From Actinomycetospora termitidis (GTDB lineage Bacteria; Actinomycetota; Actinomycetes; Mycobacteriales; Pseudonocardiaceae), in assembly GCF_030286555.1 (NCBI RefSeq), contig NZ_JASVWF010000001.1:1539279-1603278 (forward strand): a DNA stretch of 64,000 bases, in the 5' to 3' direction. Below the pieces are notes generated by a model. It was not told the origin of the DNA, searched no databases, and worked only from the letters and a program-made list of their open reading frames with translations. Position 1 is the stretch's first letter. The number at the start of each line of letters is the position of its first letter. The translations under genes were made by a program, and so were the position numbers. Shown in pieces: positions 7,578 through 14,953 of the stretch.

Positions 7578-8912
7578 TCAGTCCGGGACGGCCAGCCGGG
7601 GCCCGGCGGCGAGCAGCGCGAACCAGCCTGGCCTGATCGGCAGCACCTGCTCGCGCGCGTAGCCCAGCGCGCGCAGCGCCTCGTCGTCGTCCACCCCGAA
7701 CCCGAGCCCGGCGTCCACCAGGACGATGCCCTCGGGGTCGTCCCGCCGTGCCGCCGCGTCGAACCCCGGCGGTGCCAGCAGCGCCCCCCCGCCCGGCGGG
7801 ACGTGCCAGGTCACCCGCGCCGGCCGTTCCCCGCCGGCGAGCAGGCGTTCCGGACCCGCCGCGAGACCGGGCGAGGCCACCGCCCCGAACACCTGCAGCG
7901 TCGGGGAGTCGCCGCCGCGGGTCACGCACGGCACCACGGTGTCCTCGCGCGCCGGCACCACCGGCGGGGCGCTGGGGACGTCGGCGATCCCGGCGACGGG
8001 TCCGGCCGGCAGCGCCAGCACCTCGTCCGGGACGACGGTGCGCGCCGGGGTGGGCAGCAGCCGGGCCGTGGTCTCGTCGGCGACGAGGCGGGCGCGGCCC
8101 CGGTCGAGGACGTAGCGCGCGCCGTCGGTGGTGGCGACGACCGCGCCCGGGGCCTCGCGCGGCGACAGCGTCCCGCCCCGGGGGAGCAGGCCGAGCCACG
8201 GCCCCGGCACCTCGCGCACCTGGGTCGGTGACCAGCCGAGCAGCGGCAGTGCCCCGGGGTCGACGGGGTGCGCGCGCCCCCCGGCCACCAGCACCGTCCC
8301 GGCCGTCCCCGACGCCCGGGCGAGGAACCCGGTGAACGCCGTGGCCGGCCCGACGACCGGTCCCGCGTAGACCGCGACCCGGTCCGGGGCGTCGCGGTCC
8401 GGGCCGGTGGCGCACGCGGCGAGCGGCACCGGCGCGCCGAGCGCCGGCGGGAGCTGGGGGAGACCGTCCCCGGGCAGCGCCGTGCCCACGGGCATCGTCA
8501 GGACCCGGGAGTGCGGCACGAGCACCGGCTCCCCCCGACGACCGCCGGCGAGCAGGGCCGCGGTCAGCGTCGGGGCCGGGCGCAGCAGCCCGTCGGTGGC
8601 CAGGTAACGGGCGCCGGTCTCCCGGTCGACGACGACGGCGCCCTCGTCGCGCCAGCCGTCGGGCGGGCGGTCGGTGAGGAACGCGGACGCCGCCGAGATC
8701 GCGGCGACGAGCACCACGACGACCACCCCCACCACCAGCGCGGCGTTCGGCCGGCGGGGGACGTCGTCGATCGCGAGGTCGTCCCCGCGCACCAGGGCGG
8801 CGACGCCCCGGCGGCGCTGGAAGTCCTCGGACTCGATGAGTTCCCGCCTGCCCGCCACGCCCGTGGATGCTGACGAATCGGACCGCGCGGCGGGGGCGGA
8901 ACGGGCGAACAC
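7578..8912 (-). CDS. eccB: Type VII secretion protein EccB
   Basis: EccB is the single-pass ESX core component with a large extracytoplasmic domain and ATPase-like fold. The product (444 residues from the GTG at 8912) has a short cytoplasmic N-terminus ending in RRRGVAALVRGD, one membrane segment (about residues 57-80, VVGVVVVVLVAAISA) and a Gly/Pro-rich periplasmic domain with the repeated-loop pattern of EccB. A second GTG at 8858 (VAGRRELIES) is an equally plausible start; neither has a clear ribosome site. An iron-box-like site (8974-8992) lies 62 bp upstream, shared with the divergent formyltransferase gene. The gene leads the WXG100 pair. Confidence 0.9.
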   Translation of the reverse strand: MFARSAPAARSDSSASTGVAGRRELIESEDFQRRRGVAALVRGDDLAIDDVPRRPNAALVVGVVVVVLVAAISAASAFLTDRPPDGWRDEGAVVVDRETGARYLATDGLLRPAPTLTAALLAGGRRGEPVLVPHSRVLTMPVGTALPGDGLPQLPPALGAPVPLAACATGPDRDAPDRVAVYAGPVVGPATAFTGFLARASGTAGTVLVAGGRAHPVDPGALPLLGWSPTQVREVPGPWLGLLPRGGTLSPREAPGAVVATTDGARYVLDRGRARLVADETTARLLPTPARTVVPDEVLALPAGPVAGIADVPSAPPVVPAREDTVVPCVTRGGDSPTLQVFGAVASPGLAAGPERLLAGGERPARVTWHVPPGGGALLAPPGFDAAARRDDPEGIVLVDAGLGFGVDDDEALRALGYAREQVLPIRPGWFALLAAGPRLAVPD

Positions 8913-8973
8913 AAGGCGTTTGTGACGTTCAGCGTCAGCATGGCCGCACTGCTGACACCGGCGGAGCCGCAGA

Positions 8974-8992
8974 TAAGGTCAGCCTCACCTGA
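8974..8992 (+). promoter_or_regulatory. Iron-box-like site between eccB and the formyltransferase gene
   Basis: TAAGGTCAGCCTCACCTGA matches 14 of 19 positions of the IdeR/DmdR consensus and keeps both AGG and CACCT half-site cores. It lies 24 bp ahead of the formyltransferase start and 62 bp ahead of eccB, in a divergent promoter region. It is weaker than the box at 606-624. Control of both directions is inference. Confidence 0.5.
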
Positions 8993-9015
8993 CCGACGGG
9001 GGCGAGGAGGCATCC

Positions 9016-9957
9016 GTGCGCGTGGTGTTGTTCGGCTACCAGAAGTGGGGATCGAGGCTGCTCGCCACCCTGCTGGAGAGTCGCCACGAGGTGGTGCTCT
9101 GCGTGAGCCACCCGGAGAGCCTCGGGGGGCACGAACCGGCGATCTTCCAGGAACCGGTGGCCGACCTCGCCCGCGAGCACGGCATCCCGGTGCTCTACCG
9201 CGACAAGGCCGTGGACGACGAGCTGGTCGCCGCGATCAAGGAACACGACGCCGAGATCGGGGTCGCCTGCAACTGGCGCACCTGGATCTCGCCGGAGGTG
9301 TTCTCCGCGCCCACCCACGGCACCGTGAACACCCACGACGCTCTGCTGCCGAAGTACGCCGGGTTCTCGCCGCTGAACTGGGCCCTGATCAACGGCGAGT
9401 CGCAGGTCGGCATCACGGCGCACTGGATGGACGCCGACCTCGACCGCGGCGACATCATCACCCAGCGGACCGTCCCGGTGACGCCCACCGACACCACCGA
9501 GGACCTGTTCTTCCGCACCGTGGAGCTGTTCGGCCCGCTGACGATCGACGCCCTCGACCGCGTCGAGCACGGCCCGCACGACTGGCTGCGCCAGGACCCG
9601 GAGCACGCGAGCTTCTTCCACCGCCGCCAGGACCCGGACAACCGGATCCACTGGGACCGGTCGGCGAAGGACCTGGTCAACCTGGTGCGGGCGCAGACCG
9701 GGCCGTACCCGAACGCCTGGTGCGAGCACGAGGGTCGCCGGCTGCGCGTGCTCGAGGCGAGCGTCTCGCGCAACCGCTGCGGCGGCACGAACGGCCGCGT
9801 GTTCGCCCGCGAGGGCACCGGCGTCATCGTGGTGGCGGGGCCGGACGCGTGGCACGGCGACCAGCACGGTCTCGTCCTGCAGCGCGTGAAGGACGACAAC
9901 GACGTCGAGCACGTGGCCGGGGACTACTTCCGGCGGATGGGCGACTACCTCGCCTGA
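9016..9957 (+). CDS. Formyltransferase, siderophore type (N-hydroxyornithine formyltransferase-like)
   Basis: A 313-residue member of the Fmt/ArnA formyltransferase fold, which transfers the formyl group of 10-formyl-tetrahydrofolate to an amine. Catalytic Asn105, His107 (NTHDALLPKY) and Asp146 (DLDRGDII) match Asn, His and Asp of methionyl-tRNA formyltransferase. The C-terminal OB-like domain is short (about residues 205-300). Relatives sit in siderophore clusters such as coelichelin (CchA). The iron-box-like site just upstream supports an iron role rather than housekeeping Fmt. GTG start with GAGGAGG. No NRPS gene is nearby, so the substrate is not shown. Confidence 0.75.
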   Translation: MRVVLFGYQKWGSRLLATLLESRHEVVLCVSHPESLGGHEPAIFQEPVADLAREHGIPVLYRDKAVDDELVAAIKEHDAEIGVACNWRTWISPEVFSAPTHGTVNTHDALLPKYAGFSPLNWALINGESQVGITAHWMDADLDRGDIITQRTVPVTPTDTTEDLFFRTVELFGPLTIDALDRVEHGPHDWLRQDPEHASFFHRRQDPDNRIHWDRSAKDLVNLVRAQTGPYPNAWCEHEGRRLRVLEASVSRNRCGGTNGRVFAREGTGVIVVAGPDAWHGDQHGLVLQRVKDDNDVEHVAGDYFRRMGDYLA

Positions 9958-9977
9958 AACATGCGTAACACCATGTG

Positions 9978-9992
9978 GTGACGCAGCGTCAC
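9978..9992 (+). terminator. Perfect inverted repeat after the formyltransferase gene
   Basis: GTGACGCAGCGTCAC (7-bp arms, 1-nt centre) lies 20 bp after the stop codon and directly follows a second small inverted repeat (CACCATGTGGTG, 9969-9980). It may be a short terminator or a protein-binding palindrome for the next operon; the sequence alone does not decide. Confidence 0.35.
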
Positions 9993-10068
9993 GAGTCGAT
10001 CACCCCGGGGTCACCGTCACAAGGACGTGACCGTCACGTCCCCGACGACCTCGGGGGATCGATCTCCT

Positions 10069-10524
10069 ATGACCGCCAACCGCAAGCGACTCGCCGTCCT
10101 GGGCGGCATCCTGCTCGTGCTCGCCGGCGCGGGCGTCGCGTTCGCCGCCTACCTCTCGACCGGGACCGGCACCGGGGCCACCGCCTCGAGCGTGGCCGTG
10201 AACTCCACCATCACGCCGAACACGCCGGGGGCGCAGCTCTACCCGGGCTCGACGTCGACCTACACGGTGACGATCAACAACCCGAACCCGTACCCGGTGA
10301 AGGTCACCAGCATCAGCGCGAGCACCTCGGACAAGACCACCGGCAACTGCCCCGCCGGCACCGTCACGAGCCCCGCCGTCACGAACCCGACCGGGACCAT
10401 CGCGGCGAACGGGACGGGGTCGTACTCGCTGACCGCGACCATGATCGCGAACCCGGACAACAGCTGCCAGGGGCAGTCGTTCACCATGCCGCTGACCGCC
10501 CAGCTCGCCTCCGCGGCGGGGTGA
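10069..10524 (+). CDS. Surface protein with SipW-type leader, first gene of a three-gene operon
   Basis: A 151-residue exported protein. The leader (RKRLAVLGGILLVLAG then FAAYLSTGTGTG) resembles SipW-dependent signal segments of TasA/camelysin-like proteins. The mature part is a Thr/Ser/Gly-rich beta-domain with NPNPYPVKVTSI, two cysteines (NCPAG and SCQGQ) and a C-terminal SFTMPLTAQL strand. The following protein repeats this domain pattern (NPNPYKVQVATV, CQGATFSVPVTV). An upstream GTG at 10027 would add 14 residues. The stop overlaps the next start (GTGA). Function unknown; a cell-surface or fibre component is inferred. Confidence 0.7.
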   Translation: MTANRKRLAVLGGILLVLAGAGVAFAAYLSTGTGTGATASSVAVNSTITPNTPGAQLYPGSTSTYTVTINNPNPYPVKVTSISASTSDKTTGNCPAGTVTSPAVTNPTGTIAANGTGSYSLTATMIANPDNSCQGQSFTMPLTAQLASAAG

Positions 10525-11513
10525 AGGTCGAGTCGCTGCTCCAGCGGGAGGGGCGGGGCCCGGTCGAGCGCACGGGCCCGATCCCGCTGCCGGGCAGGCG
10601 TCCCCGCCACTCCGCGGGCGCCGGGCGACCCGCCCACCCGGCGCACCCGGACGCGCTCACCGAGCCGATCGCCGTCGGAGGATCCTTCCCGACGACGGGT
10701 GGGGTCGGGTCCCGGGCGGGCGCCGCGTTCGCGGTGCCGTCCGGGGCCTTCCCCGCGGTCGTGGGCATCGACACGGAGTCCGGGACCGACCCCGTCGGCC
10801 CGGCGCCCGCGGTGCCCCGCACCCGGGACCCCCGACCGACACCCGCGACCGGGACGCCCGCGGGACCGGCCCTGGTCCGCGCCCGCGGCGCCCGGCCGGC
10901 GCCCCCGCGGCGATCCGACGAGGAGCCCCCAGCCGTGCGCCGAGTCCCCGTCCCCGACGACGACGTCGCCCCGGATCCGGACGAGACCCCGCCCCGCCCG
11001 ATGCGGCGTCGGAGCCGTCTCCGGACCGCGCGCCGGCAGGGGCGGACGACCGTGCTCGTCGTCCTCGCCCTGGTCCTCGCGGCGCTCGCGGCCGCCGGGG
11101 TCGCGGTCGCGGCCTACCTCGCGTCCGGGTCGGGCGCCTCGGGGGTGAGCGGCGGGACCGCCCTCGCCCCGACGACGTCGGCCGTGGCCGGCAGCGCCGT
11201 CACCACGGGGCTGCTCTCGCCCGGGGCGTCGGGTACGGCGCTGCTCTCGGTGACCAACCCGAACCCGTACAAGGTGCAGGTGGCGACGGTCGCGCCGGCC
11301 GGCGCCGCGACCGCGAGCGGGGGCGTCGGCGCGTGTGCCACCACGGGCGTCACGTTCACGGCGCAGACCGTGCCCGACGTCGTCCTGGCCCCGGCCGCGA
11401 GCACCACGCTCACGCTCGGCGGGGCCGTCGCGATGTCGAACGCCTCGGAGACCGGCTGCCAGGGGGCGACGTTCTCCGTGCCGGTGACGGTGTCGGTGGT
11501 GAGCGCGCCGTGA
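10521..11513 (+). CDS. Membrane-anchored surface protein with long Pro-rich cytoplasmic region
   Basis: A 330-residue protein beginning VKVESLLQREGRGP, then about 160 residues rich in Pro, Arg and Ala with no hydrophobic run, then one membrane segment (about residues 175-200, VLVVLALVLAALAAAGVAVAAYLAS). An extracellular domain homologous to the preceding protein follows (TNPNPYKVQ, paired cysteines, GATFSVPVTVSV). A shorter reading from the ATG at 11001 would give only a leader plus domain. I prefer the GTG at 10521 because it overlaps the upstream stop (GTGA) and codon use stays coding-like throughout. The product could link cytoplasmic factors to a surface structure. Confidence 0.65.
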   Translation: MKVESLLQREGRGPVERTGPIPLPGRRPRHSAGAGRPAHPAHPDALTEPIAVGGSFPTTGGVGSRAGAAFAVPSGAFPAVVGIDTESGTDPVGPAPAVPRTRDPRPTPATGTPAGPALVRARGARPAPPRRSDEEPPAVRRVPVPDDDVAPDPDETPPRPMRRRSRLRTARRQGRTTVLVVLALVLAALAAAGVAVAAYLASGSGASGVSGGTALAPTTSAVAGSAVTTGLLSPGASGTALLSVTNPNPYKVQVATVAPAGAATASGGVGACATTGVTFTAQTVPDVVLAPAASTTLTLGGAVAMSNASETGCQGATFSVPVTVSVVSAP

Positions 11514-12175
11514 GCCGCGCGCTGATCGCGCTCGCGACCGTCCTCGGTCTGCTGGTCGGCGGCGGGGTCGCGTGGGCGGCGTGGACGAGCAGCGGGCCCG
11601 GCAGCGCGACCGCCCGGGCGAACACCCTCGGCACCCCCACGGCGACCGCGTCCGCGTGGACGTGCGGCACCACGCCCTCCGGCTTCGCCGCGAGCGGGCG
11701 CGGGGTCGAGTCCTTCGGCGAGCAGGTGGTGACCACGACGACGGCCACGCCGCGTGCGGCCACGACGACGACCACGACCGCCGCGCCCCCGCCGGCGACC
11801 ACGACGACGACCACCCCGAGCATCACGACCGCCGTCCCCACCTCGACCAGCAGCGCGGCGCCGACCACGACGACCACGGTCTCGCCGACCACGTCGACCA
11901 GCGGCGCGGTGAGCGGGCTGGGCGCGGCGGCCGCGACGCTGCGCTGGTCGGCCGTCCCCGGGGCCGCCGCCTACCAGTTCCAGGCCGCTCCGACGGCCGA
12001 CTTCGCCGTCCCGAGCACCGGGGGCACGACGAGCGGGCTCTCCTCCACCGTGACCGTCCGCGCCCTCCTGGTGCGGGTCACGGTGTACCTGCGCGTCCGC
12101 GCGGTGTCGGGAGCGTGGAGCGGTCCGTGGAGCCCGACGCTGACGACGACCGCCGGGCCCTGCCTCGCCGGATGA
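11510..12175 (+). CDS. Secreted protein with Thr-rich stalk and fibronectin-III-like domain
   Basis: A 221-residue protein. It has an N-terminal leader (ALIALATVLGLLVGGGVAW then AAWTSSGPGSAT, again SipW-type), a short Cys-containing segment, a long Thr/Pro stalk (about residues 75-135, mostly TTTT runs) and a C-terminal domain (LRWSAVPGAAAYQFQ then VYLRVRAVSGAWSGPWS) with the tryptophan/tyrosine pattern of FN3 modules. The GTG start overlaps the previous stop (GTGA), so all three proteins are made together. The Thr-rich stalk may be O-mannosylated, as is common in actinobacteria. Surface location inferred. Confidence 0.65.
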   Translation: MSRALIALATVLGLLVGGGVAWAAWTSSGPGSATARANTLGTPTATASAWTCGTTPSGFAASGRGVESFGEQVVTTTTATPRAATTTTTTAAPPPATTTTTTPSITTAVPTSTSSAAPTTTTTVSPTTSTSGAVSGLGAAAATLRWSAVPGAAAYQFQAAPTADFAVPSTGGTTSGLSSTVTVRALLVRVTVYLRVRAVSGAWSGPWSPTLTTTAGPCLAG

Positions 12176-12227
12176 ACGTCGTGTTGCGGGCCCGACGCGC
12201 GGGCGGGCGGCGTGGCAGGGTCGGCCC

Positions 12228-12683
12228 ATGGGTCTCCCGGAGCACGACCGCCTGTCCGCCGGCCGCGAGGTCGTGTACGCCAAGGACGCGAAGGGGCTGA
12301 GCTGGCAGCAGCTCGCGGACGCCCTGGACCGCTCGCTAGTGTGGACGACGTCGGCCCTGCTCGGCCAGCAGCCCCTGGACGCCGAGCAGGCGCAGCGGGT
12401 CGGCGGGCTGCTCGGGCTCGACGACGACACGGTCGCGGCGCTCTCGCTCCCACCCGTGCGCGGCGAGGCGGCCCTCGACCCGACCGAGCCGGTGACCTAC
12501 CGGCTGCAGGAGGCCCTGCAGGTCTACAGCGGCGCGCTGCACGAGCTGATCCGCGAGGAGTTCGGGGACGGCATCATGTCGGCGATCGACTTCAGCATGA
12601 GCTTCGAGCGCGAGGAGGACCCGAAGGGTGACCGGGTGAAGCTCGTCTGGAGTGGCAAGTTCCTGCCCTACAAGGTCTTCTGA
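12228..12683 (+). CDS. cynS: Cyanate hydratase (cyanase)
   Basis: Cyanase converts cyanate plus bicarbonate to ammonia and carbon dioxide (via carbamate). The 151-residue product has the N-terminal helix bundle and the C-terminal catalytic domain. Arg92 and Glu95 (YRLQEALQVY) and Ser118 (GIMSAIDF) match the E. coli catalytic Arg96, Glu99 and Ser122 with the same spacing. The family works as a decamer. A CAGGGT -10-like box ends 6 nt before the ATG, which suggests a leaderless mRNA. No carbonic anhydrase or cyanate transporter gene is adjacent. It is followed 5 bp later by idi. Confidence 0.93.
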   Translation: MGLPEHDRLSAGREVVYAKDAKGLSWQQLADALDRSLVWTTSALLGQQPLDAEQAQRVGGLLGLDDDTVAALSLPPVRGEAALDPTEPVTYRLQEALQVYSGALHELIREEFGDGIMSAIDFSMSFEREEDPKGDRVKLVWSGKFLPYKVF

Positions 12684-12688
12684 ACGGC

Positions 12689-13270
12689 GTGACCGAGCTC
12701 GTCGTCCTCCTCGATCCCGCCGGCTCCGCGATCGGCACCGCCGCCAAGTCCGAGGTGCACCACGCCCAGACCCCGCTGCACCTCGCGTTCTCCTGCTACG
12801 TCGTCGACGAGGGCGGGCGCCTGCTGATGACGCGCCGGGCCGCGCACAAGCGCACCTTCCCGGGCGTGTGGACCAACAGCTTCTGCGGCCATCCCGGCCC
12901 GGGGGAGGCGCTCGACGAGGCCGTGCGCCGCCGCGGTCGTCAGGAACTGGGTCTCGACGTCGGGGACGTGCGGCTCGTGCTGCCCGGCTTCCGCTACCGC
13001 GCCGAGCAGGACGGCGTCGTCGAGCACGAGATGTGCCCGGTGTTCGTCGCCACCGCGTCCGGCGACCCGGCGCCCGACCCCGCCGAGGTCGACGAGGTGC
13101 GGGCCGTGCCGTGGCGCACGTTGTCCGACGGGGCCCGGCAGGGGTCGTGGCCGGAGCTCTCGCCGTGGTGTGTCGAGCAGGTCGCCCAGCTCGCCCTGCA
13201 CGGTGACCCCGCCCGCTGGCCGACCGGCGACCCCTCGGCCCTCCCGCCGGCGGCGCGCCTCAGCCTGTAG
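12689..13270 (+). CDS. idi: Isopentenyl-diphosphate delta-isomerase, type I
   Basis: The enzyme interconverts isopentenyl and dimethylallyl diphosphate, feeding isoprenoid synthesis. The 193-residue Nudix-fold product has the active-site cysteine in TNSFCGHP, the acidic pair region VEHEMCPVF and a Nudix-like segment EALDEAVRRRGRQELGL. It begins with GTG, 5 bp after cynS, probably on the same transcript. Its last 11 bp overlap the end of the convergent VOC gene. Confidence 0.93.
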   Translation: MTELVVLLDPAGSAIGTAAKSEVHHAQTPLHLAFSCYVVDEGGRLLMTRRAAHKRTFPGVWTNSFCGHPGPGEALDEAVRRRGRQELGLDVGDVRLVLPGFRYRAEQDGVVEHEMCPVFVATASGDPAPDPAEVDEVRAVPWRTLSDGARQGSWPELSPWCVEQVAQLALHGDPARWPTGDPSALPPAARLSL

Positions 13271-13685
13271 CGGGGTGTCCCGGGTAGGTCCCGAACTGCC
13301 AGTGGTTGCCCTCCGGGTCGAGCACCGTGCAGTCGTGCGAGCCGTAGTCGGTGTCGTAGGGCTCGGCGATCGGCTTCGCCCCCGCGTCGACGGCGCGGGC
13401 GAAGATCTCGTCGGTGTGCGCGGCGTCGCGGGTGACGGCGTAGCCGCCGAACGTGCCCGGGGCGAGCGACCAGTGGCGCCCGGAGGCGTCCTCCCGGTCC
13501 TGGCCCAGCATGATCCCGCCGCCGGGCGGCCAGGCCAGCTCGGCGTGGTGGACCACGCCGTCGTCGCCGGTGTACGCGACGGTCTCGGTGAAGCCGAACG
13601 CCGAGACGTAGAAGTCGATGAGGGCCCGGGCGTCGCGGGCGCGCAGGGTGGGCCAGACCTGGGGCGGGGGCGCGTTGTCGCTCAT
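13260..13685 (-). CDS. VOC-family (glyoxalase/bleomycin-resistance-like) protein
   Basis: A 141-residue protein with the paired beta-alpha-beta-beta-beta modules of the VOC superfamily: an N-terminal LRARDARALIDFYVSAFGF and a C-terminal TVLDPEGNHWQFGTYP, the usual metal or ligand strand. The ATG overlaps the stop of the AraC-type regulator upstream (ATGA), so the two are co-translated and the regulator may control it. Substrate unknown. Confidence 0.8.
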   Translation of the reverse strand: MSDNAPPPQVWPTLRARDARALIDFYVSAFGFTETVAYTGDDGVVHHAELAWPPGGGIMLGQDREDASGRHWSLAPGTFGGYAVTRDAAHTDEIFARAVDAGAKPIAEPYDTDYGSHDCTVLDPEGNHWQFGTYPGHPATG

Positions 13686-14539
13686 GCCGCCGAGGATGGC
13701 GTACCGGCGTCCGGCGGTGCTTGGACGAAACCGATCTCGCCCCCGATCTCGACCCCGGTCTCGACCCCCACCAGTCCGGACCGCACCTCCTCCTCGACCC
13801 ACCGCGTCGCCGAGCAGCCCGCGAGGGCCCGGAACTCGCGGGCCAGGTGGGCCTGGTCGGCGTAGCCGAGGTCGGCCGCGACGCCGGCGAGGTCGAGCGT
13901 CCCCGCGACGGCGCGCGCGGCGATCACCCGGCGTGCCCGGTCGAACCGCGCCATGCGGCCGGCCGTCTTCGGGCGCACCCCGACCTCGGCGCGGAACCGC
14001 CGCGCGAGGTGGTCGGGGCTCCACCCCACCTCGTGGGCGGTCTCGCGGACGCTGCGGCCCCCGACGATCCGCCGCCACGCGTGGCGTACCTCGTCCTCGG
14101 CCCGGCGACGTTCGTCGTGGGCGGCGCGCAGCCGACCGAGGACGTCGTCGATCACCGCGATCCGGGCCGGCCAGGTCCCCGCCGCGTCGACCCGCTCGGC
14201 GATCTCCGCCCCGACCCGGCCGAGCACGTCCGCGGCCTCGTACGAGTCTCCGGCCAGCGCGGCGGCCGGCAGCCCGAACAGCGTGCGCGCCGCCAGCGGG
14301 TGCACTGCGACGTGGATCCCGGCCTGGTGCCCCGGGTCGATGATGTGCTCGGGAGTGTCGTGCAGGCCGCCGAGGCAGACCCGGAACGGCACCGACCCGC
14401 CGTCGGGAACAGCGAGGCGCAGTGGCTCCCCGATCGTGACGACGAACGTCAGGTACGGCGAGGGCAGGCCGCGGTGCACCCCGGGCGCGTCCGAGCGCAC
14501 GTCGTAGGGGTGGCACTCGACCATCCCGGGCAGCGGCAT
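13682..14539 (-). CDS. AraC-family transcriptional regulator
   Basis: A 285-residue regulator. The N-terminal two-thirds is an effector or cupin-like region. Residues about 160-260 hold the two helix-turn-helix units of AraC proteins (SVRETAHEVGWSPDHLARRF and LAGVAADLGYADQAHLAREF), with the typical GYADQAHLAREFR second recognition region. It is followed by an unusually acidic, Gly/Val/Glu-rich tail of about 25 residues. It forms a unit with the VOC gene through a 4-bp overlap. Confidence 0.85.
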   Translation of the reverse strand: MPLPGMVECHPYDVRSDAPGVHRGLPSPYLTFVVTIGEPLRLAVPDGGSVPFRVCLGGLHDTPEHIIDPGHQAGIHVAVHPLAARTLFGLPAAALAGDSYEAADVLGRVGAEIAERVDAAGTWPARIAVIDDVLGRLRAAHDERRRAEDEVRHAWRRIVGGRSVRETAHEVGWSPDHLARRFRAEVGVRPKTAGRMARFDRARRVIAARAVAGTLDLAGVAADLGYADQAHLAREFRALAGCSATRWVEEEVRSGLVGVETGVEIGGEIGFVQAPPDAGTPSSAA

Positions 14540-14619
14540 GGTCCGAGTGTGGCCCGGCGCCGTCCGGACGACCAGGCTCGTGCTGTCCCGGGCGCGGTCG
14601 CCGTGCCAGGATCCGGGCC

Positions 14620-14943
14620 ATGATCTTCATCGCCGTGAAGTGGACGATCAAGCCGGAGTACGCGGAGCGCTGGCCGGAGCTGTCGCGGGAGTTCACCGAG
14701 GCCACCCGCAACGAGCCGGGCAACATCTTCTTCGAGTGGAGCAGGTCGCTCGAGGAGGAGAACACCTACCAGCTGGTCGAGGCCTTCCAGGACGACGCGG
14801 GCGGCGACCACGTCAACTCCGACCACTTCCAGAAGTTCGTCGCCGAGGCCCCGGACTACGTGGCCACCACGCCGAAGATCGTCAGCATCCAGGGTGTCGA
14901 CGGCAACGGCTGGGGCGAGATGGGCGAGGTGAAGCCCCGCTAG
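14620..14943 (+). CDS. Antibiotic-biosynthesis-monooxygenase (ABM) domain protein
   Basis: A 107-residue single-domain ferredoxin-like protein (IFIAVKWTIKPEYAERW, then NIFFEWSRSLEE and HVNSDHFQKFV) of the ABM/YgiN group. Members are cofactor-free quinol monooxygenases or small dimeric stress proteins. The conserved His in the DHF segment is present. CAGGAT lies 7 nt before the ATG, again suggesting a leaderless start. The amidase gene follows 10 bp after the stop. Confidence 0.8.
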   Translation: MIFIAVKWTIKPEYAERWPELSREFTEATRNEPGNIFFEWSRSLEEENTYQLVEAFQDDAGGDHVNSDHFQKFVAEAPDYVATTPKIVSIQGVDGNGWGEMGEVKPR

Positions 14944-14953
14944 GCACCCGGAG

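Noticed and set aside
13260..14765. Single long minus-strand protein joining the AraC and VOC genes
   Set aside because: The VOC domain has its own start at 13685 overlapping the AraC stop (ATGA), and the AraC protein reads in another frame.
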